64,000 nt of DNA, from positions 434,001 through 498,000 of the forward strand of contig NZ_FQWC01000001.1 in the NCBI RefSeq assembly GCF_900129555.1, read 5' to 3'. Below are positions 34,292 through 42,251 of this stretch, piece by piece. Under the pieces are notes generated by a model, which worked only from the letters and a program-made list of their open reading frames with translations, did no database searches and was not told where the DNA came from. Numbering within the stretch: position 1 is the first letter of the stretch; every line of letters begins with the position of its first letter. The stretch comes from Flavobacterium defluvii. GTDB lineage: Bacteria > Bacteroidota > Bacteroidia > Flavobacteriales > Flavobacteriaceae. The translations under genes were made by a program, and so were the position numbers.

Positions 34292-36967
34292 TTAATCTGC
34301 TATATTAGGGTTTAACCATTTCATTGCGTAATCAAGCGGTACATTTCGGCGTTTGGCGTAATCTGTAACCTGATCTTCTTTTATTTTTCCGAGTCCGAAA
34401 TAGCGGCTTTTCGGATTTCCAAAATAATATCCTGAAACCGATGAAGCCGGCCACATTGCCATACTTTCTGTTAGTTTCACTCCAATTTGTTTTTCAACAT
34501 CCAAAAGTTTCCAAATCGTTGGTTTCTCCAAGTGATCTGGACAAGCCGGATAACCTGGAGCAGGACGAATTCCTTTATAATTTTCTTTAATCAATTCTTC
34601 GTTGGTTAAAGATTCTTCGCTGTCATAACCCCAGAAATCTTTACGTACTCTCTCGTGAAGATATTCGGCGAAAGCCTCAGCAAAACGATCGGCAAGCGCT
34701 TTCACCATAATCGAATTATAATCGTCTAAATTCTTTTCATATTCCGCTGCCCATTCGTCAACACCAAAACCAGTTGTTACACAGAAAGCCCCCATATAAT
34801 CGGTTACGCCGCTGTCTTTTGGCAGAATAAAATCGGCCAAAGCGATATTTGGAGCACCTTTTGTTTTTTGCGACTGCTGACGAAGCGTTAAGAATTTCTC
34901 TAATACTTTTCCGTTTTCATCGCGCAATTCGATATCATCGTCATTTACCTGATTCGCAGGGAAAATTCCGTAAATACCTTTTGCTTTTAGTTTTTTCTCA
35001 GCCAAAATAACTTTCAGCATCGCCTGAGCATCGTTAAAAACAGAAGTTGCTTCTTTACCCACAACCTCATCGGTTAAAATTGCTGGATATTTTCCGTACA
35101 ATTCCCAAGTCTGGAAAAATGGCGTCCAGTCAATATACGGAACCAAAACATCTAATTCTACTTCGATAGTTTGTGCACCAATTACTTTTGGTTTAACTGG
35201 AGTATATTCACTCCAATCCAACGGTAATTTGTTTTTACGGGCATCTTCAATCGTCAGGAAGTTTTTGTCTCTCGAACGATTTAAGAACGTTTCTCTAAAC
35301 GAATCGTATTCTGCACGAATATCTGCAGCGTATATTTTTCTATTATGATCTAACAAGTTTCCTGCAACCGTCACAGCTCTCGAAGCATCGTTTACGTGAA
35401 TTACAGTTTCTCTGTACTGAGGTGCAATTTTCACGGCCGTATGCGCACGCGAAGTAGTTGCCCCACCAATCATAATCGGGATTTTAATATCTTGTTTGTC
35501 TAATTCTTTGGCCAGATAAACCATTTCGTCAAGCGAAGGCGTAATCAGTCCGCTTAATCCGATGATATCAACATTGTGCTCAATTGCAGCCGAAATAATT
35601 TTTTCCGGAGGAACCATTACTCCTAAGTCTACAATCTCGTAGTTATTACAAGCCAAAACTACCGAAACGATGTTTTTACCAATATCGTGAACGTCACCTT
35701 TTACAGTCGCCATCAGGATTTTTCCGTTTCCTTGTTTATCACCAGCTTGTTTGCTAGCTTCGATAAAAGGCAATAAATAAGCCACGGCTTTTTTCATTAC
35801 ACGAGCCGATTTTACTACCTGAGGCAAGAACATTTTTCCGCTTCCGAATAAATCTCCAACTACATTCATTCCGGCCATTAAGTTAATCTCGATAACTTCA
35901 ATTGGTTTTGTTGCTGCCAAACGTGCTTCTTCGACATCTTCTTCAATAAAAGCATCAATTCCTTTTACCAATGAATGTGTAATACGCTCCTGAACAGTTC
36001 CAAAACGCCATTCCTGAATCGTTTTTTCATCGCTTTTTGCTTCGCCTTTTACACTGTCTGCAAAATCCAAAAGTCGTTCAGTAGCATCATCTCGTCTATC
36101 TAAAATTACGTCTTCAACGTATTCTAATAAATCTTTCGGAATATCATCATAAATCGTCAACATTTCTGGGTTTACGATTCCCATCGTCATTCCGTTTTTA
36201 ATCGCGTGGTATAAAAATACTGAGTGCATCGCTTCACGAACAGTATCGTTTCCTCTAAAAGAGAACGAAACGTTACTTACTCCACCGCTAATATGTGCAT
36301 GAGGAAGATTCTCACGAACCCATTTTGTTCCTCTAAAGAAATCCAATGCGTTCAATCTATGCTCTTCCATTCCCGTTGCAACTGGGAAAATATTCAAATC
36401 GAAAATAATATCCTGCGGGGGGAAATTTACTTTGTTCACCAAAATATCGTACGAACGCGCACAAATCTCCACTCTACGATCATAATTATCGGCCTGACCG
36501 ACTTCGTCGAAAGCCATTACAATAGCCGCCGCTCCGTAACGTTTGATTAATTTGGCGTGGTGAATAAAGGCTTCTTCTCCTTCTTTTAACGAAATCGAGT
36601 TTACAACGCTTTTTCCTTGTACTACTTTAAGACCTGCTTCAATGATTTCCCATTTCGAACTGTCGATCATAATTGGCACTCTCGAAATGTCTGGTTCTGC
36701 AGCAATTAAATTCAAAAATTTAGTCATTGCCGTAACCCCATCAAGCATTCCTTCATCCATATTAATATCGATGATTTGTGCTCCACCTTCTACCTGCTGT
36801 CTTGCAATATCAAGCGCCTCGTCATATTTCTCTTCCTTGATTAATCTTAGGAATTTTCTTGAACCTGTTACGTTTGTACGCTCACCAACATTTACGAAAA
36901 CACTTTCAGGCGTAATAATCAACGGTTCTAATCCTGATAATACAAGGTCTCTTCTTTTTTCTGTCAT
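34292..36967 (-). CDS. metH: Methionine synthase, folate-, cobalamin- and activation-domain half of split MetH
   Basis: 891 residues. Begins directly with the pterin (methyl-THF) domain ([20 protein letters not shown]), then the cobalamin cap and Rossmann domains with the His motif [15 protein letters not shown], then the AdoMet reactivation domain ([23 protein letters not shown]). The homocysteine-binding zinc domain is absent; it is supplied by the separate gene at 37681-38685 upstream. This split is common in Bacteroidota. Here a small lipoprotein gene and a repeat lie between the halves, which is not expected for two parts of one enzyme. Confidence 0.94.
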   Translation of the reverse strand: MTEKRRDLVLSGLEPLIITPESVFVNVGERTNVTGSRKFLRLIKEEKYDEALDIARQQVEGGAQIIDINMDEGMLDGVTAMTKFLNLIAAEPDISRVPIMIDSSKWEIIEAGLKVVQGKSVVNSISLKEGEEAFIHHAKLIKRYGAAAIVMAFDEVGQADNYDRRVEICARSYDILVNKVNFPPQDIIFDLNIFPVATGMEEHRLNALDFFRGTKWVRENLPHAHISGGVSNVSFSFRGNDTVREAMHSVFLYHAIKNGMTMGIVNPEMLTIYDDIPKDLLEYVEDVILDRRDDATERLLDFADSVKGEAKSDEKTIQEWRFGTVQERITHSLVKGIDAFIEEDVEEARLAATKPIEVIEINLMAGMNVVGDLFGSGKMFLPQVVKSARVMKKAVAYLLPFIEASKQAGDKQGNGKILMATVKGDVHDIGKNIVSVVLACNNYEIVDLGVMVPPEKIISAAIEHNVDIIGLSGLITPSLDEMVYLAKELDKQDIKIPIMIGGATTSRAHTAVKIAPQYRETVIHVNDASRAVTVAGNLLDHNRKIYAADIRAEYDSFRETFLNRSRDKNFLTIEDARKNKLPLDWSEYTPVKPKVIGAQTIEVELDVLVPYIDWTPFFQTWELYGKYPAILTDEVVGKEATSVFNDAQAMLKVILAEKKLKAKGIYGIFPANQVNDDDIELRDENGKVLEKFLTLRQQSQKTKGAPNIALADFILPKDSGVTDYMGAFCVTTGFGVDEWAAEYEKNLDDYNSIMVKALADRFAEAFAEYLHERVRKDFWGYDSEESLTNEELIKENYKGIRPAPGYPACPDHLEKPTIWKLLDVEKQIGVKLTESMAMWPASSVSGYYFGNPKSRYFGLGKIKEDQVTDYAKRRNVPLDYAMKWLNPNIAD

Positions 36968-37073
36968 TTCTTTTTAAAGTTACTGAGATCCTAAGATGCT
37001 AAGGTTCTAAGTTTTTTATTCTATATTTTTTTAGGTCTTTAAACCTATAATCTTTTTAATCTTTTTGGCGTGT

Positions 37074-37156
37074 CCCTCCGGGTCGGGCTATCCGTTACAA
37101 GTCCTCGCTCTTCCTTCGTCAGGCTGTGGGCTTTTCACTTCTATCCCTCACGCAAA
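37074..37156 (+). repeat. Dispersed intergenic repeat (GGGCTATCCGTTACAA family)
   Basis: Contains CGGGCTATCCGTTACAA and CTTTTCACTTCTATCCCT, related to the element at 38843-38917 on the other strand. No ORF. GC content visibly above the surroundings. Confidence 0.55.
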
Positions 37157-37163
37157 CTCGGTT

Positions 37164-37652
37164 TCATAAGAAATTCATTCTCTTTGATTCTCTCAAATAT
37201 CCCCCTTTATATTCAATTTGCCAGTTAAGGCTATCCAATTTTTCAAGAGTGATAAAATATTTTTTACTGTAAATATTTTTAGCAAATATTGTTTTCCAAC
37301 CATATTTATCCACACTATCCTTTTCTACAATAAATAACCTTGCTTTTTTATCTTCTAATTTTTGAAAATAATTATCCCAATATCTTGGTCTATCACTATT
37401 AGCAATCATTTTTCCTCTCATGATTTCCTCGAAAACAAACGGAGCATCATAATCTCCTCTTTTACTTTCATTAAAATTATCTTGATATTCATAATAAAAG
37501 CCTGAATCATTCATACTATCATTTTCGGATAGAATGCTATATATTATTTTATCAGAGCTGTTTTTAACAATCAGTTCTCTTGTATCTAATTTATCACAAG
37601 AACAAAAATTAAGTAAAATAAAAATCAAAAGAATTTTACTTGCTTTTAGCAT
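37164..37652 (-). CDS. Hypothetical lipoprotein between the two metH halves
   Basis: 162 residues from the ATG at 37652 (an ATG at 37667 adds five). Signal peptide LKASKILLIFILLNFCSC with a lipobox Cys, then a charged, Lys/Asp/Asn-rich domain of about 140 residues that I do not recognise. The gene is strongly AT-rich compared with metH on both sides. The gap to the upstream metH half is 28 nt, so it would be on the same transcript. Looks like an insertion into the metH1-metH2 unit; function unknown. Confidence 0.6.
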   Translation of the reverse strand: MLKASKILLIFILLNFCSCDKLDTRELIVKNSSDKIIYSILSENDSMNDSGFYYEYQDNFNESKRGDYDAPFVFEEIMRGKMIANSDRPRYWDNYFQKLEDKKARLFIVEKDSVDKYGWKTIFAKNIYSKKYFITLEKLDSLNWQIEYKGGYLRESKRMNFL

Positions 37653-37680
37653 AATTTTTATCTGCACAAAATTTTATAAA

Positions 37681-38685
37681 TTATTCAAAAACCGGAGCAA
37701 CTCTCGGTTTATAATCTTTCGCAACTTCAGCCATTAATCGAATATGATCTGGAGTTGTTCCGCAACAGCCACCGATGATATTGATTAAATTGTCTTCTAA
37801 ATATTCTTTAATGAATGCTTGTGTCTGTTCTGGCGTTTCATCATATTGTCCGAAAGCGTTTGGCAATCCTGCGTTTGGATGTGCCGAAACATTAAAGCTC
37901 GTATTATGTGCTAATGTTTTCAAATACGGTTTCAACAAATCGGCTCCAAGAGCGCAATTGAATCCTACACTTAACAACGGAATATGCGAAACTGAAATCA
38001 AAAACGCTTCAACAGTTTGTCCAGAAAGTGTTCTTCCTGAAGCATCTGTAATCGTTCCTGAAACCATGATTGGAATATCAAGATTACGTTCTTCTTTTAC
38101 TTCTTCGATTGCAAAAAGCGCCGCTTTTGCGTTTAAAGTATCGAAAATCGTTTCTACTAAAAGCAAATCACAGCCACCGTCCATTAAAGCTTCTGCTTGT
38201 TGTTTGTATGCAATTCGTAAATCGTCAAACGTTACGGCTCGGTAACCTGGATCGTTTACGTCTGGTGACATACTTGCTGTACGGTTTGTCGGTCCGATTG
38301 AACCGGCAACGAAACGTGGTTTCTCCGGATTCTTTGCGGTAAACTCATCGGCAACCTCGCGTGCAAGTTTTGCCGATTCGTAGTTTAACTCGTAAACCAA
38401 ATCTTCCATGTGATAATCGGCCATACCGATTGTCGTTCCTGAGAAGGTGTTGGTTTCTACGATGTCAGCACCAGCTTCAAAATAAGCGGCATGTACATCG
38501 CGGATTGCTTGTGGTTGTGTTAGGGATAGTAAATCGTTGTTTCCTTTTAACGGATGCGGAAAATCTTTGAAACGCTCTCCTCTGAAATCTTCTTCGGAGA
38601 AATTATAGCGTTGCAACATTGTTCCCATTGCTCCGTCAAGGATTAGGATATTTTTTTTTATTGCTTCTTGTATTGTTATTGCCAT
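37681..38685 (-). CDS. metH: Homocysteine S-methyltransferase half of split MetH
   Basis: 334 residues. [17 protein letters not shown] start, and the zinc-binding cysteines in VGFNCALG and [11 protein letters not shown] typical of the homocysteine-binding barrel. Together with the 891-residue protein downstream it rebuilds a full MetH. The gene is preceded on its strand by a SAM-I riboswitch with its own promoter about 340 nt away; repeats fill the space between. Confidence 0.93.
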   Translation of the reverse strand: MAITIQEAIKKNILILDGAMGTMLQRYNFSEEDFRGERFKDFPHPLKGNNDLLSLTQPQAIRDVHAAYFEAGADIVETNTFSGTTIGMADYHMEDLVYELNYESAKLAREVADEFTAKNPEKPRFVAGSIGPTNRTASMSPDVNDPGYRAVTFDDLRIAYKQQAEALMDGGCDLLLVETIFDTLNAKAALFAIEEVKEERNLDIPIMVSGTITDASGRTLSGQTVEAFLISVSHIPLLSVGFNCALGADLLKPYLKTLAHNTSFNVSAHPNAGLPNAFGQYDETPEQTQAFIKEYLEDNLINIIGGCCGTTPDHIRLMAEVAKDYKPRVAPVFE

Positions 38686-38758
38686 GTTTTTTTGTTTTAG
38701 CTGCTAAGACGCTAAGGTTCTAAGATGCTAAGTTTTTTTTATTATGATTTAGAAGTTT

Positions 38759-38791
38759 AAACCTAACAGGTTTTAAAAACCTGTTAGGTTT
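38759..38791. repeat. 33-nt perfect palindrome (AAACCTAACAGGTTTT)
   Basis: AAACCTAACAGGTTTT and its reverse complement around a single A. In the metH leader downstream of the riboswitch; could form a very stable hairpin in that transcript. Confidence 0.7.
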
Positions 38792-38842
38792 ACTTCGAAT
38801 ATTTTTTTCATTTTAATTCCAAAAACTCACTATTGCTGGCTC

Positions 38843-38917
38843 ATTAGCCCCGATTGAAGTGGAAATCCTTTTGTTTTTTTCTTTAAAAAACAAAAGATTG
38901 CAACGAAAAGCGGGAAC
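38843..38917 (-). repeat. Dispersed intergenic repeat inside the metH leader
   Basis: Reverse complement of the family at 37074-37156: CCCGCTTTTCGTTGCAAT and GGATTTCCACTTCAATCGGG. An internal CAAAAG/CTTTTG-type stem joins the two parts. Sits between the SAM riboswitch and the metH start. Confidence 0.6.
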
Positions 38918-39025
38918 TATTGAATGCAAAAATGCGCCAATGATTCGCTCCTTCTACTGAATCTGTTTCAGTAAATATTATATGTTATCGAGAAAAGTTT
39001 TGAGAAATACTTGTAATGTATTTGT

Positions 39026-39138
39026 GTTATCTATCTTTAATACTGGAAAATGTCGTATAAAGTAGAATTTAGCACCTTCTTTATGATAAAGGGTTGCTAA
39101 GGTTTCATTGGGTCTATCCCTCCGCCTTTCGTGATAAC
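39026..39138 (-). ncRNA. SAM-I riboswitch (S-box) upstream of the homocysteine half of metH
   Basis: Read on the minus strand: P1 strand GTTATCACG, then GGAGGGATAGACCCAATGAA, ACCTTAGCAACC, GAAGGTGCTAAATTCTAC, and closing AGATAGATAAC. These match the conserved S-box elements (GGAGGGA, GAAACCxxxGCAACC, GGTGCTAAxTCC). SAM binding represses downstream methionine genes. The promoter lies just upstream. The gap to the ATG is about 340 nt and filled with repeats. Confidence 0.9.
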
Positions 39139-39161
39139 TGACAATAATTTTAAGAACAGTG

Positions 39162-39192
39162 CAAAGGTATGAAATGGCAATTCGATTTGCAA
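39162..39192 (-). promoter_or_regulatory. Promoter of the metH SAM riboswitch transcript (TTG-N20-TACCTTTG)
   Basis: On the minus strand, TTG (39190-39192), 20-nt spacer, TACCTTTG (39162-39169): a perfect Flavobacterium promoter 24 nt before the riboswitch P1 stem. Confidence 0.75.
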
Positions 39193-39253
39193 ATGTTTTT
39201 TTTGTAAGGTGCTGAGGGACTTAGGTGCTAAGGTTTTTTAGTTTCTGTTTTTC

Positions 39254-39374
39254 AAACATAGCCCGCGGTTTCAACCGCGGGAAACGTATTGTGATTATGC
39301 GTTATGTTTATATGTTGCGGTAATCCGATAGGTCTATTCGTTGCGTTCCAGTGGTTGAAACCACTAGCTATGTT
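39254..39374. repeat. REP-like inverted pair (AAACATAGC ends)
   Basis: Two hairpins, CCGCGGTTTCAACCGCGG (39262-39279) and AGTGGTTGAAACCACT (39350-39365), flanked by AAACATAGC and GCTATGTTT in inverted orientation. Typical of REP doublets mobilised by RAYT-type transposases; no transposase is present. Confidence 0.7.
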
Positions 39375-39387
39375 TTTATGTGTTTTC

Positions 39388-39422
39388 TAAAAAAAATAAA
39401 GCTCAAACTTTTAGTTTGAGCC
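39388..39422 (-). terminator. Intrinsic terminator of the sulfur-assimilation run
   Basis: GCTCAAACT / AGTTTGAGC stem (39401-39421) followed on the minus strand by TTTATTTTTTT; 55 nt after the stop of the flavoprotein gene. Confidence 0.78.
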
Positions 39423-39476
39423 TTGTATATAAAAAACCTTAGCGCCTTAGTCCCTTAGAACCTCAGCACCTAATAA

Positions 39477-40529
39477 TTAAACAATCGCTTTAACAACCGC
39501 TTTTGGAGCTTCTTTACGAGTTCCATCAAAACCGTCTACACCAGAAACTGTTGTGTATTTCAATACGTATTTTTTACCTGGATTGATGATTGAATATGCA
39601 GCCTGGCACATTAAAGTTGCTTCGTGGAATCCGCAAAGGATTAACTTTAATTTTCCTGGATATGTGTTTACGTCTCCAATAGCAAAGATTCCCGGAATGT
39701 TAGTTTGGTAATCTAATGCATTGTTTACTTTGATTGCATTTTTCTCGATTTCTAATCCCCAGTCGCCGATTGGACCTAATTTTGGTGTTAATCCGAAAAG
39801 TGGAATAAAATAATCGCATTCGATTTTACGGTGTGCTCCGTTTTCTTCGATATCTAATGATTCTACATGCTCAGCACCATTGATTCCGATAACTTCTGCT
39901 GGCGTGATTAATTTGATTTTTCCCGCTGATTTTAGTTCCTGTACTTTTTCTACAGAATCTAAAGCTCCTCTGAATTCGTTTCTTCTGTGGATTAAAGTTA
40001 CTTCTGAAGCTACATTTGCCAAGAAGATACTCCAGTCTAATGCTGAATCTCCTCCTCCTGCAATAACAACTCTTTTGTCTCTGAATTTTTCAGGATTTTT
40101 AATGAAGTATTTTACTCCTTTATCTTCATAAAACTCGATATCTTCGATAAGTGGTTTACGAGGCTCAAAACTTCCTAAACCTCCAGCGATTGCGATAACT
40201 GGCGCGTGGAATTTAGTTCCTTTGTTTGATGTTACAATGAATGTTCCGTCTTCTTGCTTTTCAACTGTTTCAGCACGTTCTCCTAAAGTAAATCCTGGCT
40301 CAAATTGTTTGATTTGCTCCATTAATCCGTCAACTAAATCTCCGGCTAATACTTCCGGGAATCCAGGAATATCATAAATTGGCTTTTTTGGATATAACTC
40401 TGATAGTTGTCCTCCTGGCTGTGGAAGCGCATCTAAAATGTGGCATTTTAATTTTAACAATCCTGCCTCAAAAACGGCAAATAAACCTGTTGGGCCTGCT
40501 CCAATTATAAGTATATCTGTTTTAATCAT
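39477..40529 (-). CDS. Thioredoxin reductase-like ferredoxin--NADP reductase
   Basis: 350 residues, two Rossmann domains: FAD site DILIIGAGPTGLFAVFEAG, NADP site RVVIAGGGDSALDWSIFLA, and a C-terminal IFAIGDVNTYPGKLKLI. It lacks the CxxC redox pair of thioredoxin reductase, as in TrxR-like FNRs. In this place, last in the sulfate-assimilation run, it probably passes electrons from NADPH to ferredoxin for the sulfite reductase encoded upstream. 153 nt, including a REP-like element, separates it from the siroheme gene. Confidence 0.9.
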   Translation of the reverse strand: MIKTDILIIGAGPTGLFAVFEAGLLKLKCHILDALPQPGGQLSELYPKKPIYDIPGFPEVLAGDLVDGLMEQIKQFEPGFTLGERAETVEKQEDGTFIVTSNKGTKFHAPVIAIAGGLGSFEPRKPLIEDIEFYEDKGVKYFIKNPEKFRDKRVVIAGGGDSALDWSIFLANVASEVTLIHRRNEFRGALDSVEKVQELKSAGKIKLITPAEVIGINGAEHVESLDIEENGAHRKIECDYFIPLFGLTPKLGPIGDWGLEIEKNAIKVNNALDYQTNIPGIFAIGDVNTYPGKLKLILCGFHEATLMCQAAYSIINPGKKYVLKYTTVSGVDGFDGTRKEAPKAVVKAIV

Positions 40530-40633
40530 TATGGTTGTTGTTTATAATCATTCTTAATAATACAAAGAAACGAATAATTTATTCTTTTGACAATGATTTT
40601 TATCAATATTCATTTCTTTTGAAATTTCATCAA

Positions 40634-40680
40634 TCGGGTTGAAACCCGACGCTACAATATAAATTCGTTCCTTCGGAATT
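40634..40680 (+). repeat. REP-like element, copy 1 (TCGGGTTGAAACCCGA)
   Basis: Hairpin TCGGGTTGAAACCCGA, spacer CGCTACAATATAAATT, second hairpin TTCCTTCGGAA. Four relatives occur at 41346, 41431, 46805 and 46847, all in the gaps of the sulfur genes and in the same orientation. Confidence 0.75.
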
Positions 40681-40682
40681 TT

Positions 40683-41264
40683 TTACTCTTTATTTTTCAA
40701 AGAAGCTGTTATTTCGTTCATCTTCTTTACTTTATCTTCAAAATTGCCTTTTAAGGTTTTTCGATATTCGTTTAGATTCTCAACCATTTGATTGATATCT
40801 TCCGGAATTACTTCTTCAAAAAACTCACGCAATCTCTTTGCCGTTGTTGGCGATTTTCCGTTGGTTGAAATGGCGATTTTGACATTCCCTTTTGTTACGA
40901 TTCCGCCCAGATAATAATCGCATAAATCTGGTGTATCGGCGATATTGCAAATCAAATAGCGTTTTCTTGCTAAATCGTAAACCTTTTTATTTACTTTCAA
41001 ATCGTCTGTACAGGCAATTACCATGTGACGCTTTTTGAGCATTTTCTTTTTAAACTTCGATCTTGTTAATGTTATCGAAGGATGTTTTTCGGCCAAAACT
41101 TTTATTTCTAAATGAAATTCTTTTGCCACTACCTCAACATTTGCATTCGGACTTGACTTAAGCAAGAAAGAAAGCTTTTCCAGACCTACATTTCCTCCGC
41201 CTACAATCAATACATTTAAATTGTGAAGCTTTAGAAATATTGGATATAATTCGTTTTGTTCCAT
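40683..41264 (-). CDS. Precorrin-2 dehydrogenase / sirohydrochlorin ferrochelatase (CysG N-terminal type)
   Basis: 193 residues. NAD-binding LNVLIVGGGNVGLEKLSFLL, then LICNIADTPDLCDYYLGGIV and GNVKIAISTNGKSPTTAKRLREF, the signature of the Met8/CysG-A family. Makes siroheme from precorrin-2, the cofactor of the sulfite reductase in the same run. The partner enzyme CobA is encoded upstream as a separate protein, whereas Enterobacteria fuse both as CysG. A REP-like element separates it from both neighbours. Confidence 0.92.
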   Translation of the reverse strand: MEQNELYPIFLKLHNLNVLIVGGGNVGLEKLSFLLKSSPNANVEVVAKEFHLEIKVLAEKHPSITLTRSKFKKKMLKKRHMVIACTDDLKVNKKVYDLARKRYLICNIADTPDLCDYYLGGIVTKGNVKIAISTNGKSPTTAKRLREFFEEVIPEDINQMVENLNEYRKTLKGNFEDKVKKMNEITASLKNKE

Positions 41265-41345
41265 TTTAATTTAATTTCATCTAAACAAAATTAGATGATT
41301 TTATTGAACATTAGGAAAATCTAATATTGCAATGTTTATCGTTTT

Positions 41346-41392
41346 CGCCGGATTAAAATCCGGCGCTACAATATGGATTGTTCCTTCGGAAC
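41346..41392 (+). repeat. REP-like element, copy 2 (CGCCGGATTAAAATCCGGCG)
   Basis: Same layout as copy 1: first hairpin, GCTACAATATG spacer, second hairpin GTTCCTTCGGAAC. Confidence 0.75.
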
Positions 41393-41430
41393 TGAAAATC
41401 TATATTCTATATTCTTTTTTCTATTATCTC

Positions 41431-41476
41431 ATCGGGTTGAAACCCGACACTACAATATGAACCGTTTCTTCGGAAC
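41431..41476 (+). repeat. REP-like element, copy 3 (ATCGGGTTGAAACCCGA)
   Basis: Forms a tandem doublet with copy 2 in the 213-nt gap; ends immediately before the cobA stop codon. Confidence 0.75.
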
Positions 41477-41477
41477 T

Positions 41478-42251
41478 TTATCTTGCGATTTCTTTTGATA
41501 GAAATTCTTCGTAAAATCCTTTTAATTTGTTGCTTTCGCGGACAACTTCACCAAGAACAATAATCGCTGGTGAACCTAATTCTTTTTGTTTTACAACTTC
41601 TAAAACTGAATCTACTGTTCCAACACCTACTTTTTCTTCAGGTGTTGTTCCGTTTTGGATGATCGCAACGGGTAAATTCCCTTTATCTTCTTTTTGAAAC
41701 AAATCGATTATTTGAGGCAATTTGTGCATTCCCATCAAGATTACCACTGTCGCAGATGATTGTGCTGCCAAAGCTACATCTGAAGATAATTTTCTATCCG
41801 ATGCTGTTCCCGTAATCGCCCAAAAGCTTTCTGAAACTCCTCTTTTTGTAATTGAAATTCCCTGACTTGCGGGAACTGCAACTACTGATGAAATTCCCGG
41901 AACTACAATCGTTTCAATTCCGAAACTTTCTGCAAAATCAACTTCTTCACCGCCTCTTCCGAAAATGAATGGATCTCCACCTTTTAATCGAACTACATTT
42001 CCGTAAGTCAAAGCATTATCTACAATCAGTTGATTGATTTGATCCTGCGTGTAAGCATGATTTCCGATTCTTTTTCCAACAAAAATTCGGATGGCACTTT
42101 TAGGTGCATAATCCAGAATTTCTTCGTTGGCCAAAGCATCGTATAAAACCACATTTGCTTCAGCCAATGCTTTTACAGCTTTGAGCGTCAGTAAATCGGG
42201 ATCGCCCGGACCTGCACCGACTAAAGTTATTTTGGGTTTTATATTATGCAT
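41478..42251 (-). CDS. cobA: Uroporphyrinogen-III C-methyltransferase
   Basis: 257 residues of the tetrapyrrole methylase family: KITLVGAGPGDPDLLTLKAVKAL, VVRLKGGDPFIFGRGGEE, VVPGISSVVAVPAS, then GISITKRGVSESFWAITG. Uses two SAM to make precorrin-2 for siroheme. Its ATG lies inside the 3' end of the sulfite reductase gene (8-nt overlap), so the two are translationally coupled. Confidence 0.94.
   Translation of the reverse strand: MHNIKPKITLVGAGPGDPDLLTLKAVKALAEANVVLYDALANEEILDYAPKSAIRIFVGKRIGNHAYTQDQINQLIVDNALTYGNVVRLKGGDPFIFGRGGEEVDFAESFGIETIVVPGISSVVAVPASQGISITKRGVSESFWAITGTASDRKLSSDVALAAQSSATVVILMGMHKLPQIIDLFQKEDKGNLPVAIIQNGTTPEEKVGVGTVDSVLEVVKQKELGSPAIIVLGEVVRESNKLKGFYEEFLSKEIAR

Larger units (their letters stand above)
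39209..39475. repeat. Long inverted repeat (GGTGCTGAGG...GCTAAGG)
   Basis: GGTGCTGAGGGACTTAGGTG (from 39209) and the reverse complement of CCTTAGTCCCTTAGAACCTC with CAGCACC (to 39471) are inverted, imperfect copies of the same TTCTAAGATGCTAAGG-type repeat also seen at 36978-37015 and 38700-38735. Confidence 0.6.
38686..39476. other. 791-nt gene-free region between metH and the sulfur operon
   Basis: Holds, in order: TAAGGTTCTAAG direct repeats (38703-38733), a 33-nt perfect palindrome (38759-38791), a dispersed repeat (38843-38917), a SAM-I riboswitch (39026-39138) and its promoter, an outer inverted repeat (39209-39239 with 39436-39474), a REP-like pair (39254-39374) and the sulfur-operon terminator (39388-39422). 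No protein-coding gene is seen. Confidence 0.7.

Noticed and set aside
38843-38917. Possible second riboswitch or structured RNA in the metH leader
   Set aside because: A relative at 37074-37156 in an unrelated position shows it is a dispersed repeat.
39241-39380. CRISPR-like array of hairpin repeats
   Set aside because: Only two hairpins, of different sequence and inverted to each other; no regular spacers and no cas genes.
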